A stretch of 64,000 nucleotides of DNA from Candidatus Zixiibacteriota bacterium (GTDB taxonomy: Bacteria; Zixibacteria; MSB-5A5; GN15; JAAZOE01). Below, piece by piece: positions 7,674 through 16,994 of this stretch. Each line of letters opens with the position of its first letter. Position 1 is the first letter of the stretch. The notes under the pieces were generated by a model that was not told the DNA's origin, ran no database searches, and was given only the letters and a program-made list of their open reading frames with translations. The stretch is taken from NCBI GenBank assembly GCA_023138975.1, contig JAGLON010000033.1, forward strand, positions 81,396-145,395, in the 5' to 3' direction. The translations under genes and the position numbers were made by a program.

Positions 7674-9599
7674 ATGTTATCAAAACTAACTATTATCATT
7701 ACGATCTTTTGCGTTTTGTTTTCAGTTAGCGGAATTCTTGGTCAGGAGTATGGCGTTATTACTGATGAGGAATGGGCGCTGGAACCGCCGGTCGATTACC
7801 CGGGCGCAAATGCCGTAATAATTTTTGATATTGGAGTTTATAAATTAACTAAAAATACTTTTTCAGTAACTCGCCATTGCCGTGTTAAAGTCTTTAACAA
7901 GGATGCTGCCAGAAATGTCACTGAAGTAGATATACCTTATTCTAAAGGAGATAAATTTAAATCTCTTAAAGCCCATACATATACCAAGGATGGACAGAAG
8001 ATTGAAGTCAAAGAGTATGTAAAAAAGAAAATTGATGATACTGACTTCAATTCATTTGCATTCCCGTCTGTGGACAATGGCGCAATTATAGAGTATTCAT
8101 ATACCTTAAATATAAAAAGGTACTGGAATAATGAATGGCGGTTTCAGAAGACAGATTACACCTTACGCTCTAATTTTACACTGGATGCTTCGGACAGGTT
8201 TAAATTTCAAGTTACGTATCGAGGAATACCTTTCTCGCTTCAATTGCCTGGACTCAAACAAGTCATCAAAGAATCAAAGGATTTGCCAACATTTCATCTG
8301 GAAATGACAAATATTGCCCCTGCATCTGACGAGCCGTTTATGGGAGCAAAAAATGACTTTATTGCCGCAGTCTCGTTTGATGTAATAGAATATGAAGGGC
8401 AAAGAGGCAAATACTCATATTTAACTCCATGGGATGAATTGGGTAACAATGTATATGAGTATTTTATTTCTGATTTTGTAAAGAGTAAAAAAAAGATAAG
8501 CACTTTATCAGATTCCGTTTGCATGGGTATCTTTGAACCAAGAGCCAAATGTGAAGCGCTCTATAATTATGTTCATCAGGAGATTGCCACTGATATTGAT
8601 GAGAGAAATATCAGTTCGATCTTTGATGTTGTCAAACGTAAAAAAGGAACACAATTCCAACAAAGTGAGCTTCTTGCCGGTCTTTTGTTTGCCCAGGGAA
8701 TTTCAGCCAATTTAGTTTTCATTGGAACACGGAGTCAAACCGGTCAATTAGATCATACTAAGCGTGACTTGAACCAATTCAATCGCTTGATTTGTTATGT
8801 GCAATATGATTCGACTGAATTCGGCCTTGATGCGGCGGACCAATACGCTGAATTTCCTTATCTCCCCGTTGACGATCTTGTCGATCAGGGTTTATTTCTT
8901 GATAGTATAAATTCTAAGCTGTTAAGTTTTGTTCATCCGGAACGAAAAAATGGTACTGATGTTGGGAGTATTATTCATATAGATGAAGACGGGGGAGCCG
9001 TTTGTTCCACAACTGTCTATTTTAAGGGGTACGCCAAGTCCTTTTTATTTAAGAGAATGGAAGATTCGGTTTCAACTGAAAAACTTATCAAGGACTATCT
9101 CGACAATGATATTGAGATCGAGTATGATTATAAGATGATAAGCTCATCTATTGTGCGGGAAGATGAGTTGGATCGCATTCGTTTGGATGTCGTCATGAAG
9201 ATTACTGATTTTGCTGAAGATATTGATGGAACGGTATTTTTCTCACCATTTATTATTCCTATCGAAAAAAACGTCTTTATAAAACAACAGCGATTATTCC
9301 CGATTGATTTCGGATACGTGTATTCTAACCGGCATAGGATTCAAGTGACGCTTCCGACTAATATGGTTATTACTAATAAATTGTCTACAATATTTAAGAC
9401 GTTTAAGGTTGGTAGTTTTAAAAGACAAGTCTCGGCCGCGGATAATATGTTGATGATTAAGGCGGACTATTCGATCTCTAGGGCAAAATTCAGCCCCGGC
9501 ACCTATCGCCAGATTCAAGAGTTTTTTGAAATACTCAGCGAGGCCAGCCAGGATCAAGCGGCGGCATCACCCATTGCGGTTGAGGGTGATGGGCAATGA
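7674..9599 (+). CDS. Exported DUF3857 / transglutaminase-like protein, catalytically degenerate
   Basis: 641 residues from ATG 7674, which follows GGAGGGGAG and opens a good signal peptide (MLSKLTIIITIFCVLFSVSG...). The frame is open back to a TTG at 7482, but that extension runs into the terminator region and has no ribosome site. Residues ~40-220 match the DUF3857 beta domain that precedes transglutaminase-like folds in FCB bacteria. The transglutaminase core is recognisable, but the cysteine position of the usual 'GDCKD' motif is Gln327 ('KGTQFQQSELL') and the usual 'NH' histidine is Arg371 ('QFNRLI'). It is therefore probably not an enzyme. The stop overlaps the start of the next gene (ATGA), so the two proteins are co-translated and may act together. 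Confidence 0.75.
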   Translation: MLSKLTIIITIFCVLFSVSGILGQEYGVITDEEWALEPPVDYPGANAVIIFDIGVYKLTKNTFSVTRHCRVKVFNKDAARNVTEVDIPYSKGDKFKSLKAHTYTKDGQKIEVKEYVKKKIDDTDFNSFAFPSVDNGAIIEYSYTLNIKRYWNNEWRFQKTDYTLRSNFTLDASDRFKFQVTYRGIPFSLQLPGLKQVIKESKDLPTFHLEMTNIAPASDEPFMGAKNDFIAAVSFDVIEYEGQRGKYSYLTPWDELGNNVYEYFISDFVKSKKKISTLSDSVCMGIFEPRAKCEALYNYVHQEIATDIDERNISSIFDVVKRKKGTQFQQSELLAGLLFAQGISANLVFIGTRSQTGQLDHTKRDLNQFNRLICYVQYDSTEFGLDAADQYAEFPYLPVDDLVDQGLFLDSINSKLLSFVHPERKNGTDVGSIIHIDEDGGAVCSTTVYFKGYAKSFLFKRMEDSVSTEKLIKDYLDNDIEIEYDYKMISSSIVREDELDRIRLDVVMKITDFAEDIDGTVFFSPFIIPIEKNVFIKQQRLFPIDFGYVYSNRHRIQVTLPTNMVITNKLSTIFKTFKVGSFKRQVSAADNMLMIKADYSISRAKFSPGTYRQIQEFFEILSEASQDQAAASPIAVEGDGQ

Positions 9600-11485
9600 A
9601 ATCACTATTGATAAGTATTGTTAAGACAGTATTGCTTTTCGCTGTGTGTTCGAATCTATTCGCTGGCGATGATAGCGGACGCGAGCATGATGCTGTATTG
9701 GAGTATTCTGAGAATATTCTCGAAATCCGGAATGATTTCAGCGCAACCTATAAGGTGAAGGAAAGAATTTGTATATTCAACTCACATGGTAATGCGTACG
9801 GAGTTATTAAGATAAGTGACGATCCTGAATTTAAACTGAAGAAATTCAGCGGCAGAATCATTGATGCTGAAGGAAAAGAGATTGAGAAAAAATCGTACTC
9901 CGATTGCGATATTGTCTGCGGGTTTTCGGGATATGTCTTTTATTCTGACAATTGTGAAAGAACTTATTACCTGTTAGATGATAATTTCCCATATACTATT
10001 GAGTATGAATATGAGTACCAGATTAAATCGCTTAGCTCTTGGCCGGCTTGGTACCCACAAAAGTATATCCCAGTCGAAAAATCATCTTATACAATTATAG
10101 CTCCCACCGGTTTTTCATTCAAAGAGCAGATTACCGGAGATTTAGAAAAGCCAATTGTTACGGAGAATAAAAAACACACGATGTATGTTTATACCGCGTT
10201 GGATATGCCACCGTTAAAATCTGAATCATTTGTCTATTCACGCTATGAACAGAGAGCCAGGATTCGTTTTATACCGTCTGAGTATTCTTTCTTCGGCCTA
10301 CATTTTTCTACCGATAGTTGGGTATCGCTGAGCCGTGATGGATATCATTTAGTCAAAGATAGATACCTTCTGAATGATTCACAGAAAACGATTATAGGCT
10401 CTCTAACGGTTCCAGACCAGAATACACCAGAAGAAATTATAAATGGTTTGCACGACATCTTACGGCAGAACATACGTTATGTAGCGATAGAGGTTGGGAT
10501 TGGCGGCTGGCAACCGACGGTATCCTGCAGTACGCTTGAACGAGGCTACGGTGATTGTAAGGATTTAGCCACGCTATATATATCGATGCTGAGGTACGCC
10601 AATATCAAATCTTATCCCGCGTTGATTATGGCCAAAGGGAAGTCTTTAACTGACTCCGGTTATCCGTCAATGTTCTTTAATCACATGGTTTTCTTTTCTA
10701 TAATTGACGGAGACACTGTTTGGGCAGATCCTACCTGTTCGCATTGTGCGATGGGAGATCTCCCTGAAACGGATGAGGATATTTATGTCTTGGTACTTGA
10801 TTCCGCTGGAGGAGGACTCGTAAAAACACCCGCATCTACGCCGGGCGATAATGTGTATTACCGAACGGTTAATATCTCCGCTGGCAGAAAAAAAGAACTG
10901 TATGTGAAGTATGATGTTTATGCCAGCGGTAATGCCATGTATGATATTCGGGGATATCTAAATTATCGAGGTAAGGCAGCAATTGAGAATTTTCTGAAGG
11001 AAGGTGACTGCGGTGTGAACGGAAAGCTAAAATACACAGATGTTAAAGTTATTGAGACGGAAGATACACGGGTGCCGGATACCATAATTGCGACTGGAAT
11101 TATTAAACGAGCGGTCAAATACATAAAAGGAAAACAGTATTTGAGCCTGAACTGTCTGAATGTTCTGAGGCCAAGAGAACAAATCCGTTTAGCCGATAGG
11201 ACCATGCCGCTTGATTTGAGTTATCCTTTCTCTTATTGCGATTCAGTAGTTGTCGCAATCCCATCGGGATGGAAACCGGACAAATTGCCCGAACCGGTTT
11301 TATATGAAGATGATTTTGGCGGTATTTCGATTAATTTTAGTCTTCATAATGAGACTATCATAATCTGTTGCACCCGCAAGTGCAATAATTACTATATTGA
11401 GACCGAGCAGATGCCGGCCTTTCGCGAGCATTTGGCGAATATAAAAAAATCACTCAAATCTCATCTGTCTTTCTCTAAAAATTAA
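9596..11485 (+). CDS. Exported DUF3857 / transglutaminase-like protein, intact catalytic triad
   Basis: 629 residues with a signal peptide ending near 'NLFAGDD'. It has the same architecture as its upstream neighbour: a DUF3857 beta domain, a transglutaminase-like core, and a C-terminal beta domain. Here the triad is complete: Cys321 in 'GYGDCKDLATLY', His363 in 'FFNHMVFF' and Asp378 in 'WADPT'. The start overlaps the previous stop by 4 nt. Family knowledge: this superfamily includes proteases and amide-bond-forming enzymes acting on cell-envelope material; the substrate is unknown. Several extra cysteines near the active site ('DPTCSHCAMG') could form a disulfide or bind metal. It is a paralogue of the upstream gene by domain order. 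Confidence 0.78.
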   Translation: MKSLLISIVKTVLLFAVCSNLFAGDDSGREHDAVLEYSENILEIRNDFSATYKVKERICIFNSHGNAYGVIKISDDPEFKLKKFSGRIIDAEGKEIEKKSYSDCDIVCGFSGYVFYSDNCERTYYLLDDNFPYTIEYEYEYQIKSLSSWPAWYPQKYIPVEKSSYTIIAPTGFSFKEQITGDLEKPIVTENKKHTMYVYTALDMPPLKSESFVYSRYEQRARIRFIPSEYSFFGLHFSTDSWVSLSRDGYHLVKDRYLLNDSQKTIIGSLTVPDQNTPEEIINGLHDILRQNIRYVAIEVGIGGWQPTVSCSTLERGYGDCKDLATLYISMLRYANIKSYPALIMAKGKSLTDSGYPSMFFNHMVFFSIIDGDTVWADPTCSHCAMGDLPETDEDIYVLVLDSAGGGLVKTPASTPGDNVYYRTVNISAGRKKELYVKYDVYASGNAMYDIRGYLNYRGKAAIENFLKEGDCGVNGKLKYTDVKVIETEDTRVPDTIIATGIIKRAVKYIKGKQYLSLNCLNVLRPREQIRLADRTMPLDLSYPFSYCDSVVVAIPSGWKPDKLPEPVLYEDDFGGISINFSLHNETIIICCTRKCNNYYIETEQMPAFREHLANIKKSLKSHLSFSKN

Positions 11486-11495
11486 TGGGAAACAC

Positions 11496-11517
11496 GGATG
11501 TGAAGCATCCATCTTTT
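11496..11517 (+). terminator. Weak terminator-like hairpin after the transglutaminase pair
   Basis: GGATG (11496-11500) pairs with CATCC (11506-11510), followed by ATCTTTT. The stem is short, so this is a weak candidate. A second small hairpin, ATTCTT-GT-AAGAAT, lies ~30 nt further on. Confidence 0.3.
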
Positions 11518-11614
11518 GTAGCAAAGACGGATAAAATATTCTTGTAAGAATACCCGCTATACCCTATTTTTATCAATCGCATGGATTTTTCTCCAATTCA
11601 AACCGGGATGTGTT

Positions 11615-14600
11615 ATGCACGGAGTATTTAAATTCAGAAAAATTGGACAGGCAGTAATAGGACTTCTTTGTACTGCCCTTTTATATAGTGTTTGCTTGGG
11701 GGGGACTACGCCCGTATTAGGAATTCGTGATAAAACGCCTGATGCCAGAGCTTTTATTAACGGGCATATGGTTATTTCTCCCACTGAACAGTTTGATAAT
11801 GGTATCTTGATTATCAAGGACGGTAAAGTTCTTGAAATCGGAACGGGTATTAAAATACCCGATGGAATTACTATCATCGACTTGGCTGGTAAGTCGATTT
11901 ACCCTGCTTTTATCGAGCCGTTTGGTGATTATGGGATTATAGATCATCGTGATAAAAAACAGAATAAGTACGGCAAGCCGGTTTATACGGCTGATCGCAT
12001 AGGGGGTAATGCATGGAATGAAGCGATTCATGCCGAAATAAACTGGTCACGATTTTTCAAGCCAGATAATGAAACATCCAATGAGTTACTGTCTCAGGGT
12101 TTTGCGATATCACAATCGGCCAAACAAGATGGGATATTTCGCGGAAGAAGCTGTGTCGTATTGCTGGGAGACGGATTACCGAACGACCTAATTCTTAACT
12201 CGCAAAGTGCCCATTTTATATCCTTCTCGAAAGGAAAATCAGTACAGGATTATCCTTCTTCACTTATGGGTAGTATAGCATTAATACGACAAACTCTATT
12301 TGACATCGAATGGTATAATCAAGCCCATACTGCATACAAGTATAATCCTGCTCAAAAAATGCCTGAATTCAACTCAGCCATAGAAGCTCTATCGAACATT
12401 TCAACTGATAGAATAATTATAGATGCCGGTGTCAAATCTCCGGGGTTACTGAGAGCGAAATCACTCCTTGATGAATTTGGTTTAACGGCATCTGTAATCG
12501 CCAGCGGGCGTGAGTATTGTCATATCAATGATGTGAAGGAATTTGCATCAAAGCTAATACTGCCTTTGGATTTTCCGGAAATGCCGGAGATTAATACTTT
12601 TGCAGATGAGCTGGATGTGACTTTGGCACAGCTGCGCCATTGGGAAAGTGCTCCATCTAACGCAATGGTTCTGGAGCAGAATGATGTAAAATTTTCATTT
12701 ACAACATACCGCCTGAAGAAAAAAGAGACATTTCTCACTAATCTGAGGAAGGCGGTCAAACGGGGTCTGTCTGAAGAAACGGCGTTGGCGTCACTGACCA
12801 TAACTCCTGCCGAAATATGCGGTATTGGAGATCTCGCCGGAACGTTAGAAACAGGGAAGCTTGCGAATTTCTTTATATGCGACGGCAATATATTTAATGA
12901 AAAATGTGAAATATACTCGGTCTGGACAGCGGGGAAAAAGCATGAGCTGAAAGCATTACCCAAAACTCTCTTTGCGGGCAAGTATGAATTGAAGGTCGGC
13001 GACGATAAGCTGATGCTTGAGCTTTCCGGTAAACCCTCGAAACTTACAGGAAAAGTCAAGCGGGACGAATGGAGTTCTGATCTCAAGAAGTTCGATATTG
13101 ATCGAAACAAAATCAGATTTTCCACGCCCATAGACAGCGGTAAGAACGCTGTCACAATCCGGTTTTCCGGGCGTAAAGATAAAAAGTTTATTACCGGCCG
13201 ATGCGTATATGCCAATGGTCTTGAAGCGAATTGGCAGGCAATCCGGGTCTCAGAATTGAAACCGGATACATCAGTCAAAGATGCCCGAAAGCCGGAAGCT
13301 TTCTTTGCGGCCACCACTTATCCGAATAAAGCTTTTGGCCCACAAGACCTTCCTGATCAAAAAGACATCTTAATAAAGAACGCCACTGTCTGGACAGCCG
13401 AGCAGGACGGAATCCTCAAGAACACAGACATCTTAATTGAAGATGGTAAATTCGTCCGGATTGGAACGGAAATTAAGGCGCCTTCAGGGATCATGGTTAT
13501 TGACGCTGGGGGAAAACATGTCACTCCCGGTATTATTGACGCACACTCTCATTTGGCCATTGCGGGTGATGTTAATGAGGGTACGCATGCGGTAACACCG
13601 GAAGTTCGAATAGGCGATGTTGTAAATCCTGAACAGGTGAATATTTATAGACAACTAGCCGGGGGCGTAACTGCTTGTCTGTCGCTTCATGGTTCGGCTA
13701 ATCCTATCGGCGGCCAATGTCAAGTTATCAAATTGCGTTGGGGAGCCAATGCCGAGGAGATGAAAGATAAGCAGGCGGCTGAGATTATCAAGTTCGCGTT
13801 AGGAGAAAACGTTAAGCAGAGCAACTGGGGTGAGAAATACAGAACACGCTATCCGCAATCAAGGCTGGGTGTCGAAGCAATAATGCGGGACGTTTTCCAG
13901 GCAGCTCTTGAATATGAGCAGGATTGGAAAAAATTCAATGCCCTGAGTAAGAAAGATAAGAAAAGAACGATTCCTCCGCACAAAAATATTGGTCTTGACG
14001 CAATGGTCAAGGTGCTCAATTCCGACATGATGGTGCATTGCCATTCGTATATGCAGGCCGAAGCGCTAATGCTTATGCGGTTAGCTGAAGAGTATGGCTT
14101 CGTCATTGATGTCTTGATACATAACCTTGAGGGATACAAAGTTGCCGATGAGATGGTGAAACATGGCGCCGGAACGACGACCTTTTCGGATTGGTGGGCC
14201 TACAAGTTTGAGGTCTATGACGCTATCCCGTACAATGCCAGTCTGATGGCGGAAAGAGGCGTATTGACTACCGTGAAATCGGACAATATCGATCTTGCCC
14301 GCCGTCTCAATCAGGAAGCGGCCAAAGTGATTCACTATGGTGGTATCTCTCCCGAAGAGGCAATCAAGATGATAACGATCAATGCCGCTATCCAATTGGG
14401 TATGGAGAAATACACCGGCAGTATTGCACCGGGCAAGGATGCTGATTTTGTCATCTGGAACGATTATCCGCTATCATCATATGCTAAGGCAGAACAAACC
14501 TGGATTGAAGGCCGAAAATATTTTGATATTGAAAGCGATAAAACCATCCGCAAGGAAATCAAAAAAGAAAGAAATAAACTCATTCAGAAGATAGTTGAAC

Positions 14601-14626
14601 ATAGCGCCAAGAACGGTACTAAATAG
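11615..14626 (+). CDS. Exported double amidohydrolase; first domain degenerate, second intact
   Basis: 1003 residues, about twice the usual amidohydrolase length, with an N-terminal signal-like segment (~residues 8-28). Both halves show the amidohydrolase start pattern ('ILIIKDGKVLEIGTGIKIP' near 65 and 'ILIEDGKFVRIGTEIKAP' near 605). The first half reads 'IYPAFIEPFGDYG' where a metal-binding H-x-H should be, so it lacks the site. The second half has His644 and His646 ('IDAHSHLA'), later histidines in 'MVHCHSYMQ' and 'DVLIHNLEG', and an Asp in 'TVKSDNIDL'. It ends with the typical 'GSIAPGKDADFVIWNDYPL'. The second half resembles imidazolonepropionase-like exported hydrolases acting on cyclic amides or peptides; the substrate is unknown. 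The next gene follows within 30 bp and encodes a third, degenerate copy. Confidence 0.82.
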   Translation: MHGVFKFRKIGQAVIGLLCTALLYSVCLGGTTPVLGIRDKTPDARAFINGHMVISPTEQFDNGILIIKDGKVLEIGTGIKIPDGITIIDLAGKSIYPAFIEPFGDYGIIDHRDKKQNKYGKPVYTADRIGGNAWNEAIHAEINWSRFFKPDNETSNELLSQGFAISQSAKQDGIFRGRSCVVLLGDGLPNDLILNSQSAHFISFSKGKSVQDYPSSLMGSIALIRQTLFDIEWYNQAHTAYKYNPAQKMPEFNSAIEALSNISTDRIIIDAGVKSPGLLRAKSLLDEFGLTASVIASGREYCHINDVKEFASKLILPLDFPEMPEINTFADELDVTLAQLRHWESAPSNAMVLEQNDVKFSFTTYRLKKKETFLTNLRKAVKRGLSEETALASLTITPAEICGIGDLAGTLETGKLANFFICDGNIFNEKCEIYSVWTAGKKHELKALPKTLFAGKYELKVGDDKLMLELSGKPSKLTGKVKRDEWSSDLKKFDIDRNKIRFSTPIDSGKNAVTIRFSGRKDKKFITGRCVYANGLEANWQAIRVSELKPDTSVKDARKPEAFFAATTYPNKAFGPQDLPDQKDILIKNATVWTAEQDGILKNTDILIEDGKFVRIGTEIKAPSGIMVIDAGGKHVTPGIIDAHSHLAIAGDVNEGTHAVTPEVRIGDVVNPEQVNIYRQLAGGVTACLSLHGSANPIGGQCQVIKLRWGANAEEMKDKQAAEIIKFALGENVKQSNWGEKYRTRYPQSRLGVEAIMRDVFQAALEYEQDWKKFNALSKKDKKRTIPPHKNIGLDAMVKVLNSDMMVHCHSYMQAEALMLMRLAEEYGFVIDVLIHNLEGYKVADEMVKHGAGTTTFSDWWAYKFEVYDAIPYNASLMAERGVLTTVKSDNIDLARRLNQEAAKVIHYGGISPEEAIKMITINAAIQLGMEKYTGSIAPGKDADFVIWNDYPLSSYAKAEQTWIEGRKYFDIESDKTIRKEIKKERNKLIQKIVEHSAKNGTK

Positions 14627-14652
14627 AAATGAAACGTTTTGGAGTAATAGAT

Positions 14653-15939
14653 ATGCGGATAATAATTTACACTCTGTTGATTTTCATGATCGTCTCATTG
14701 GTACAGGCGCATGACTACGTTCCCGGAAAAATACAGGATCACCCGATTCTGTTGCGTGGTGGAACGGTTTATACTGTTTCAGATGGTATCAAAGAAAACA
14801 GTGATGTATTGTTTAACGACGGCCGCATTGTGGACATCGGGGAAAATATTATCGTGCCTGAAAATACCGAAATTATCAATGTTACCGGAAAACATATCTA
14901 CCCGGGACTAATTGCAGCTTATTCTTATATAGGTCTGGTCGAAATCGGTTCGGTACGGGCAACCAATGATAGACGAGAGATTGGTACGATTAATCCTAAT
15001 ATCTTGGCGCATATCGCCTACAACCCCGATTCGGAGATTATTCCCTCGGTCCGGTCTAACGGCATTACCACAGCCCTAATTGTCCCCGGTGGACGGCTGA
15101 TTACAGGAACCTCAAGTTTACTTAATCTGGATGGGTGGACATGGGAAGATGCGACAGAGAAATTAAATGTTGGCATGCATTTAATATGGCCGGCGGTTAA
15201 AGCGGTCAAAGGCTATGATGATAAGCGTTCATTAGAAGAAATAAAAAAAGAATTAAGAGAAAATCGAGAGGTTCTCTACGAGGCTTTTGATGACGCAAAA
15301 GTATATTATCTGGCTCAACAGGCTGATGCTTCGATAAAAAAAGATTTACGATGGGATGCTATGGTACCGGTTTTTGATAAGGAAATTCCGGTTTTTATCC
15401 AAGCCAATGATTACCGGCAGATTGATCAGGCCGTTCAATTTTCTAAAGACTATGACTTTAATATGATCCTGGTCGGGGGGCGTGATGCCTGGATGTGCCC
15501 TGAGCTTCTTAAGGACAACAAGATACCCGTTATCGTGGCTTGGACGCAGGCTTTACCAGGTCGTGAAGATGATGGCTATGATCTCAGATACAGTTTACCA
15601 GCACGATTATATGAAGCTGGTGTTAAATTCTGCATGGCCCAGGCAGGAGGAGGGTGGTCGCGTAATTTGCCGTTCCAGGCTGGTCAGGCAATCGCTTTTG
15701 GCTTACCTAAAGAAGAAGCGCTTCGGGCGCTAACCTTATCTGTGGCAGAGATTCTGGACGTCGATCAAAACTTAGGTTCTTTGGAGGTTGGGAAAAAAGC
15801 AACTATTATTGTATCGGATGGCGATATCTTTGATATCCTGACTCACAAGATTATTTATGAGTTTATTGAAGGCAAAAAAGTAGATCTCAATAATAAGCAC
15901 AAAGAACTGTACGAGAAATACCGTCAGAAATCTCTTTAA
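14653..15939 (+). CDS. Exported amidohydrolase-like protein lacking the H-x-H metal motif
   Basis: 428 residues from ATG 14653, chosen because GGAG (14640-14643) and a signal peptide (MRIIIYTLLIFMIVSLVQA) fit it. An in-frame ATG at 14629 has no ribosome site. The protein has the amidohydrolase opening 'DVLFNDGRIVDIGENIIVP' and the closing 'LGSLEVGKKATIIVSDGDIF', but reads 'IYPGLIAAYSYIGLVE' at the position of the H-x-H motif. Catalysis by the usual metal mechanism is therefore unlikely. It is very similar in plan to the first half of the preceding protein. A structural or regulatory partner of the intact domain is one explanation; an altered active site is another. Confidence 0.75.
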   Translation: MRIIIYTLLIFMIVSLVQAHDYVPGKIQDHPILLRGGTVYTVSDGIKENSDVLFNDGRIVDIGENIIVPENTEIINVTGKHIYPGLIAAYSYIGLVEIGSVRATNDRREIGTINPNILAHIAYNPDSEIIPSVRSNGITTALIVPGGRLITGTSSLLNLDGWTWEDATEKLNVGMHLIWPAVKAVKGYDDKRSLEEIKKELRENREVLYEAFDDAKVYYLAQQADASIKKDLRWDAMVPVFDKEIPVFIQANDYRQIDQAVQFSKDYDFNMILVGGRDAWMCPELLKDNKIPVIVAWTQALPGREDDGYDLRYSLPARLYEAGVKFCMAQAGGGWSRNLPFQAGQAIAFGLPKEEALRALTLSVAEILDVDQNLGSLEVGKKATIIVSDGDIFDILTHKIIYEFIEGKKVDLNNKHKELYEKYRQKSL

Positions 15940-15970
15940 AATGACTTGATAATTTGTCAGGGTATATTAA

Positions 15971-15980
15971 GTTAGCTAAC
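15971..15980. promoter_or_regulatory. GTTAGCTAAC palindrome in the promoter region of the N-glycan operon
   Basis: A perfect 10-bp palindrome 38 bp upstream of the first gene of the glycan operon. Its half-site GTTAGC resembles LacI-family operator halves. A possible promoter overlaps it: TTGTCA (15954-15959), 17 bp, TAACAG (15977-15982). No regulator gene is adjacent, so regulation by a LacI-type protein is speculation. Confidence 0.35.
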
Positions 15981-16004
15981 AGACACTTATATAGGACGGG
16001 AATC

Positions 16005-16022
16005 ATGGCCGGAACACAGTGA
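16005..16022 (+). other. Five-codon mini-ORF overlapping the GH130 start
   Basis: ATG GCC GGA ACA CAG TGA, preceded by AGGACGGG, encodes only MAGTQ. Its TGA shares bases with the GTG start of the GH130 gene (16019-16021). This would place the ribosome site on the mini-ORF and couple GH130 translation to it. A one-base error restoring a longer GH130 N-terminus is the alternative. Confidence 0.35.
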
Positions 16023-16981
16023 ACCGATATCACAAAAACCCAATTATCACACGCGGTGATATACCTTCAATCAAGCCGCATTTGGTCGATGTCTCGTCCG
16101 TTTTCAATCCCGGTGCTGTAAAATTTCAAAACTCTTACTTATTACTTCTTCGTATTCAGAATCGTGGCCGAGAAACGTTTCTCATCTCAGCAACGAGTCG
16201 TGACGGCAAATCATTTGACATCAATGATAAAGTTATAACCTTCAGTGGCATAGAGAAGATTCCGGAGACCATCTATCACATTTATGATCCCCGCATTACG
16301 CACATTGGCGATACTTATTATATTGTTTTCGCGATTGATATCGATGGCGGCTGCCGGTTGGGCATCGCTAAAACTCGTAATTTTGAATCGTATAGCTTCT
16401 TAGGAATTGTTTCGGATAATGATTCACGCAACGGAGTGCTTTTTCCTGAAAAAATAAATAATCAGTTCTGTATGCTGGAACGCCCCAATAGCGTTAAAAA
16501 CAAAGGCAATGCTGGCGGAGGTGATGAAATCTGGCTTTCCGCATCAGAGGACTTGATTAAATGGAACAGGGTCGGTCCAATATTGACTGGCCGGGCGCAT
16601 TATTGGGATGAATTTATAGGTTCGGGGCCTCCGCCCGTAAAAACTACACAGGGATGGTTGCACATTTATCATGGGATAGCCTCTCATTTTTCCGCCGCCA
16701 GTATTTATCAGGCTGGTGTTGTCCTGCTTGATTTAGCCGATCCGTCGATAGTTATCGCGCGAGGGAAGTATAATATCCTTGAGCCACGAGAGCCGTATGA
16801 GCTTATCGGGCAGGTACCGAATGTCGTTTTCCCTACCGGATTGATTGTGGATGATTTTGACAATGACGGATTTGCCAAAAATAACAGCGAAGTAAAGGTT
16901 TACTACGGCGCGTCTGATTCATCGACTTGTCTGGCCACGACTACTATTAAAGATTTGTTGGATGCTTGCTATGATAAATAG
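16019..16981 (+). CDS. GH130-family phosphorylase (beta-1,4-mannosyl-GlcNAc / mannooligosaccharide type)
   Basis: 320 residues, typical length for GH130. Diagnostic stretches are 'NPGAVKF' (~30), 'RIQNRGRETF' (~45), 'YDPRIT' (~93, with the family's catalytic-type Asp), 'WDEFIGSGPPPVKTTQGWLH' and 'IYHG'. There is no signal peptide, so it is cytoplasmic. GH130 enzymes split beta-mannosides with phosphate, giving mannose-1-phosphate. In N-glycan loci the known substrate is Man-beta-1,4-GlcNAc, the core left after alpha-mannosidase trimming. Here it heads an operon with GH38, PNGase F-like and GH20 genes, which supports that role. The GTG start overlaps the stop of a mini-ORF (16005-16022). Confidence 0.85.
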   Translation: MNRYHKNPIITRGDIPSIKPHLVDVSSVFNPGAVKFQNSYLLLLRIQNRGRETFLISATSRDGKSFDINDKVITFSGIEKIPETIYHIYDPRITHIGDTYYIVFAIDIDGGCRLGIAKTRNFESYSFLGIVSDNDSRNGVLFPEKINNQFCMLERPNSVKNKGNAGGGDEIWLSASEDLIKWNRVGPILTGRAHYWDEFIGSGPPPVKTTQGWLHIYHGIASHFSAASIYQAGVVLLDLADPSIVIARGKYNILEPREPYELIGQVPNVVFPTGLIVDDFDNDGFAKNNSEVKVYYGASDSSTCLATTTIKDLLDACYDK

Positions 16982-16994
16982 GGAGGATATTACG

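Noticed and set aside
12520-13317. Long antisense frame inside the amidohydrolase gene
   Set aside because: It has no ribosome site and opposes a clearly coding strand with full domain structure.
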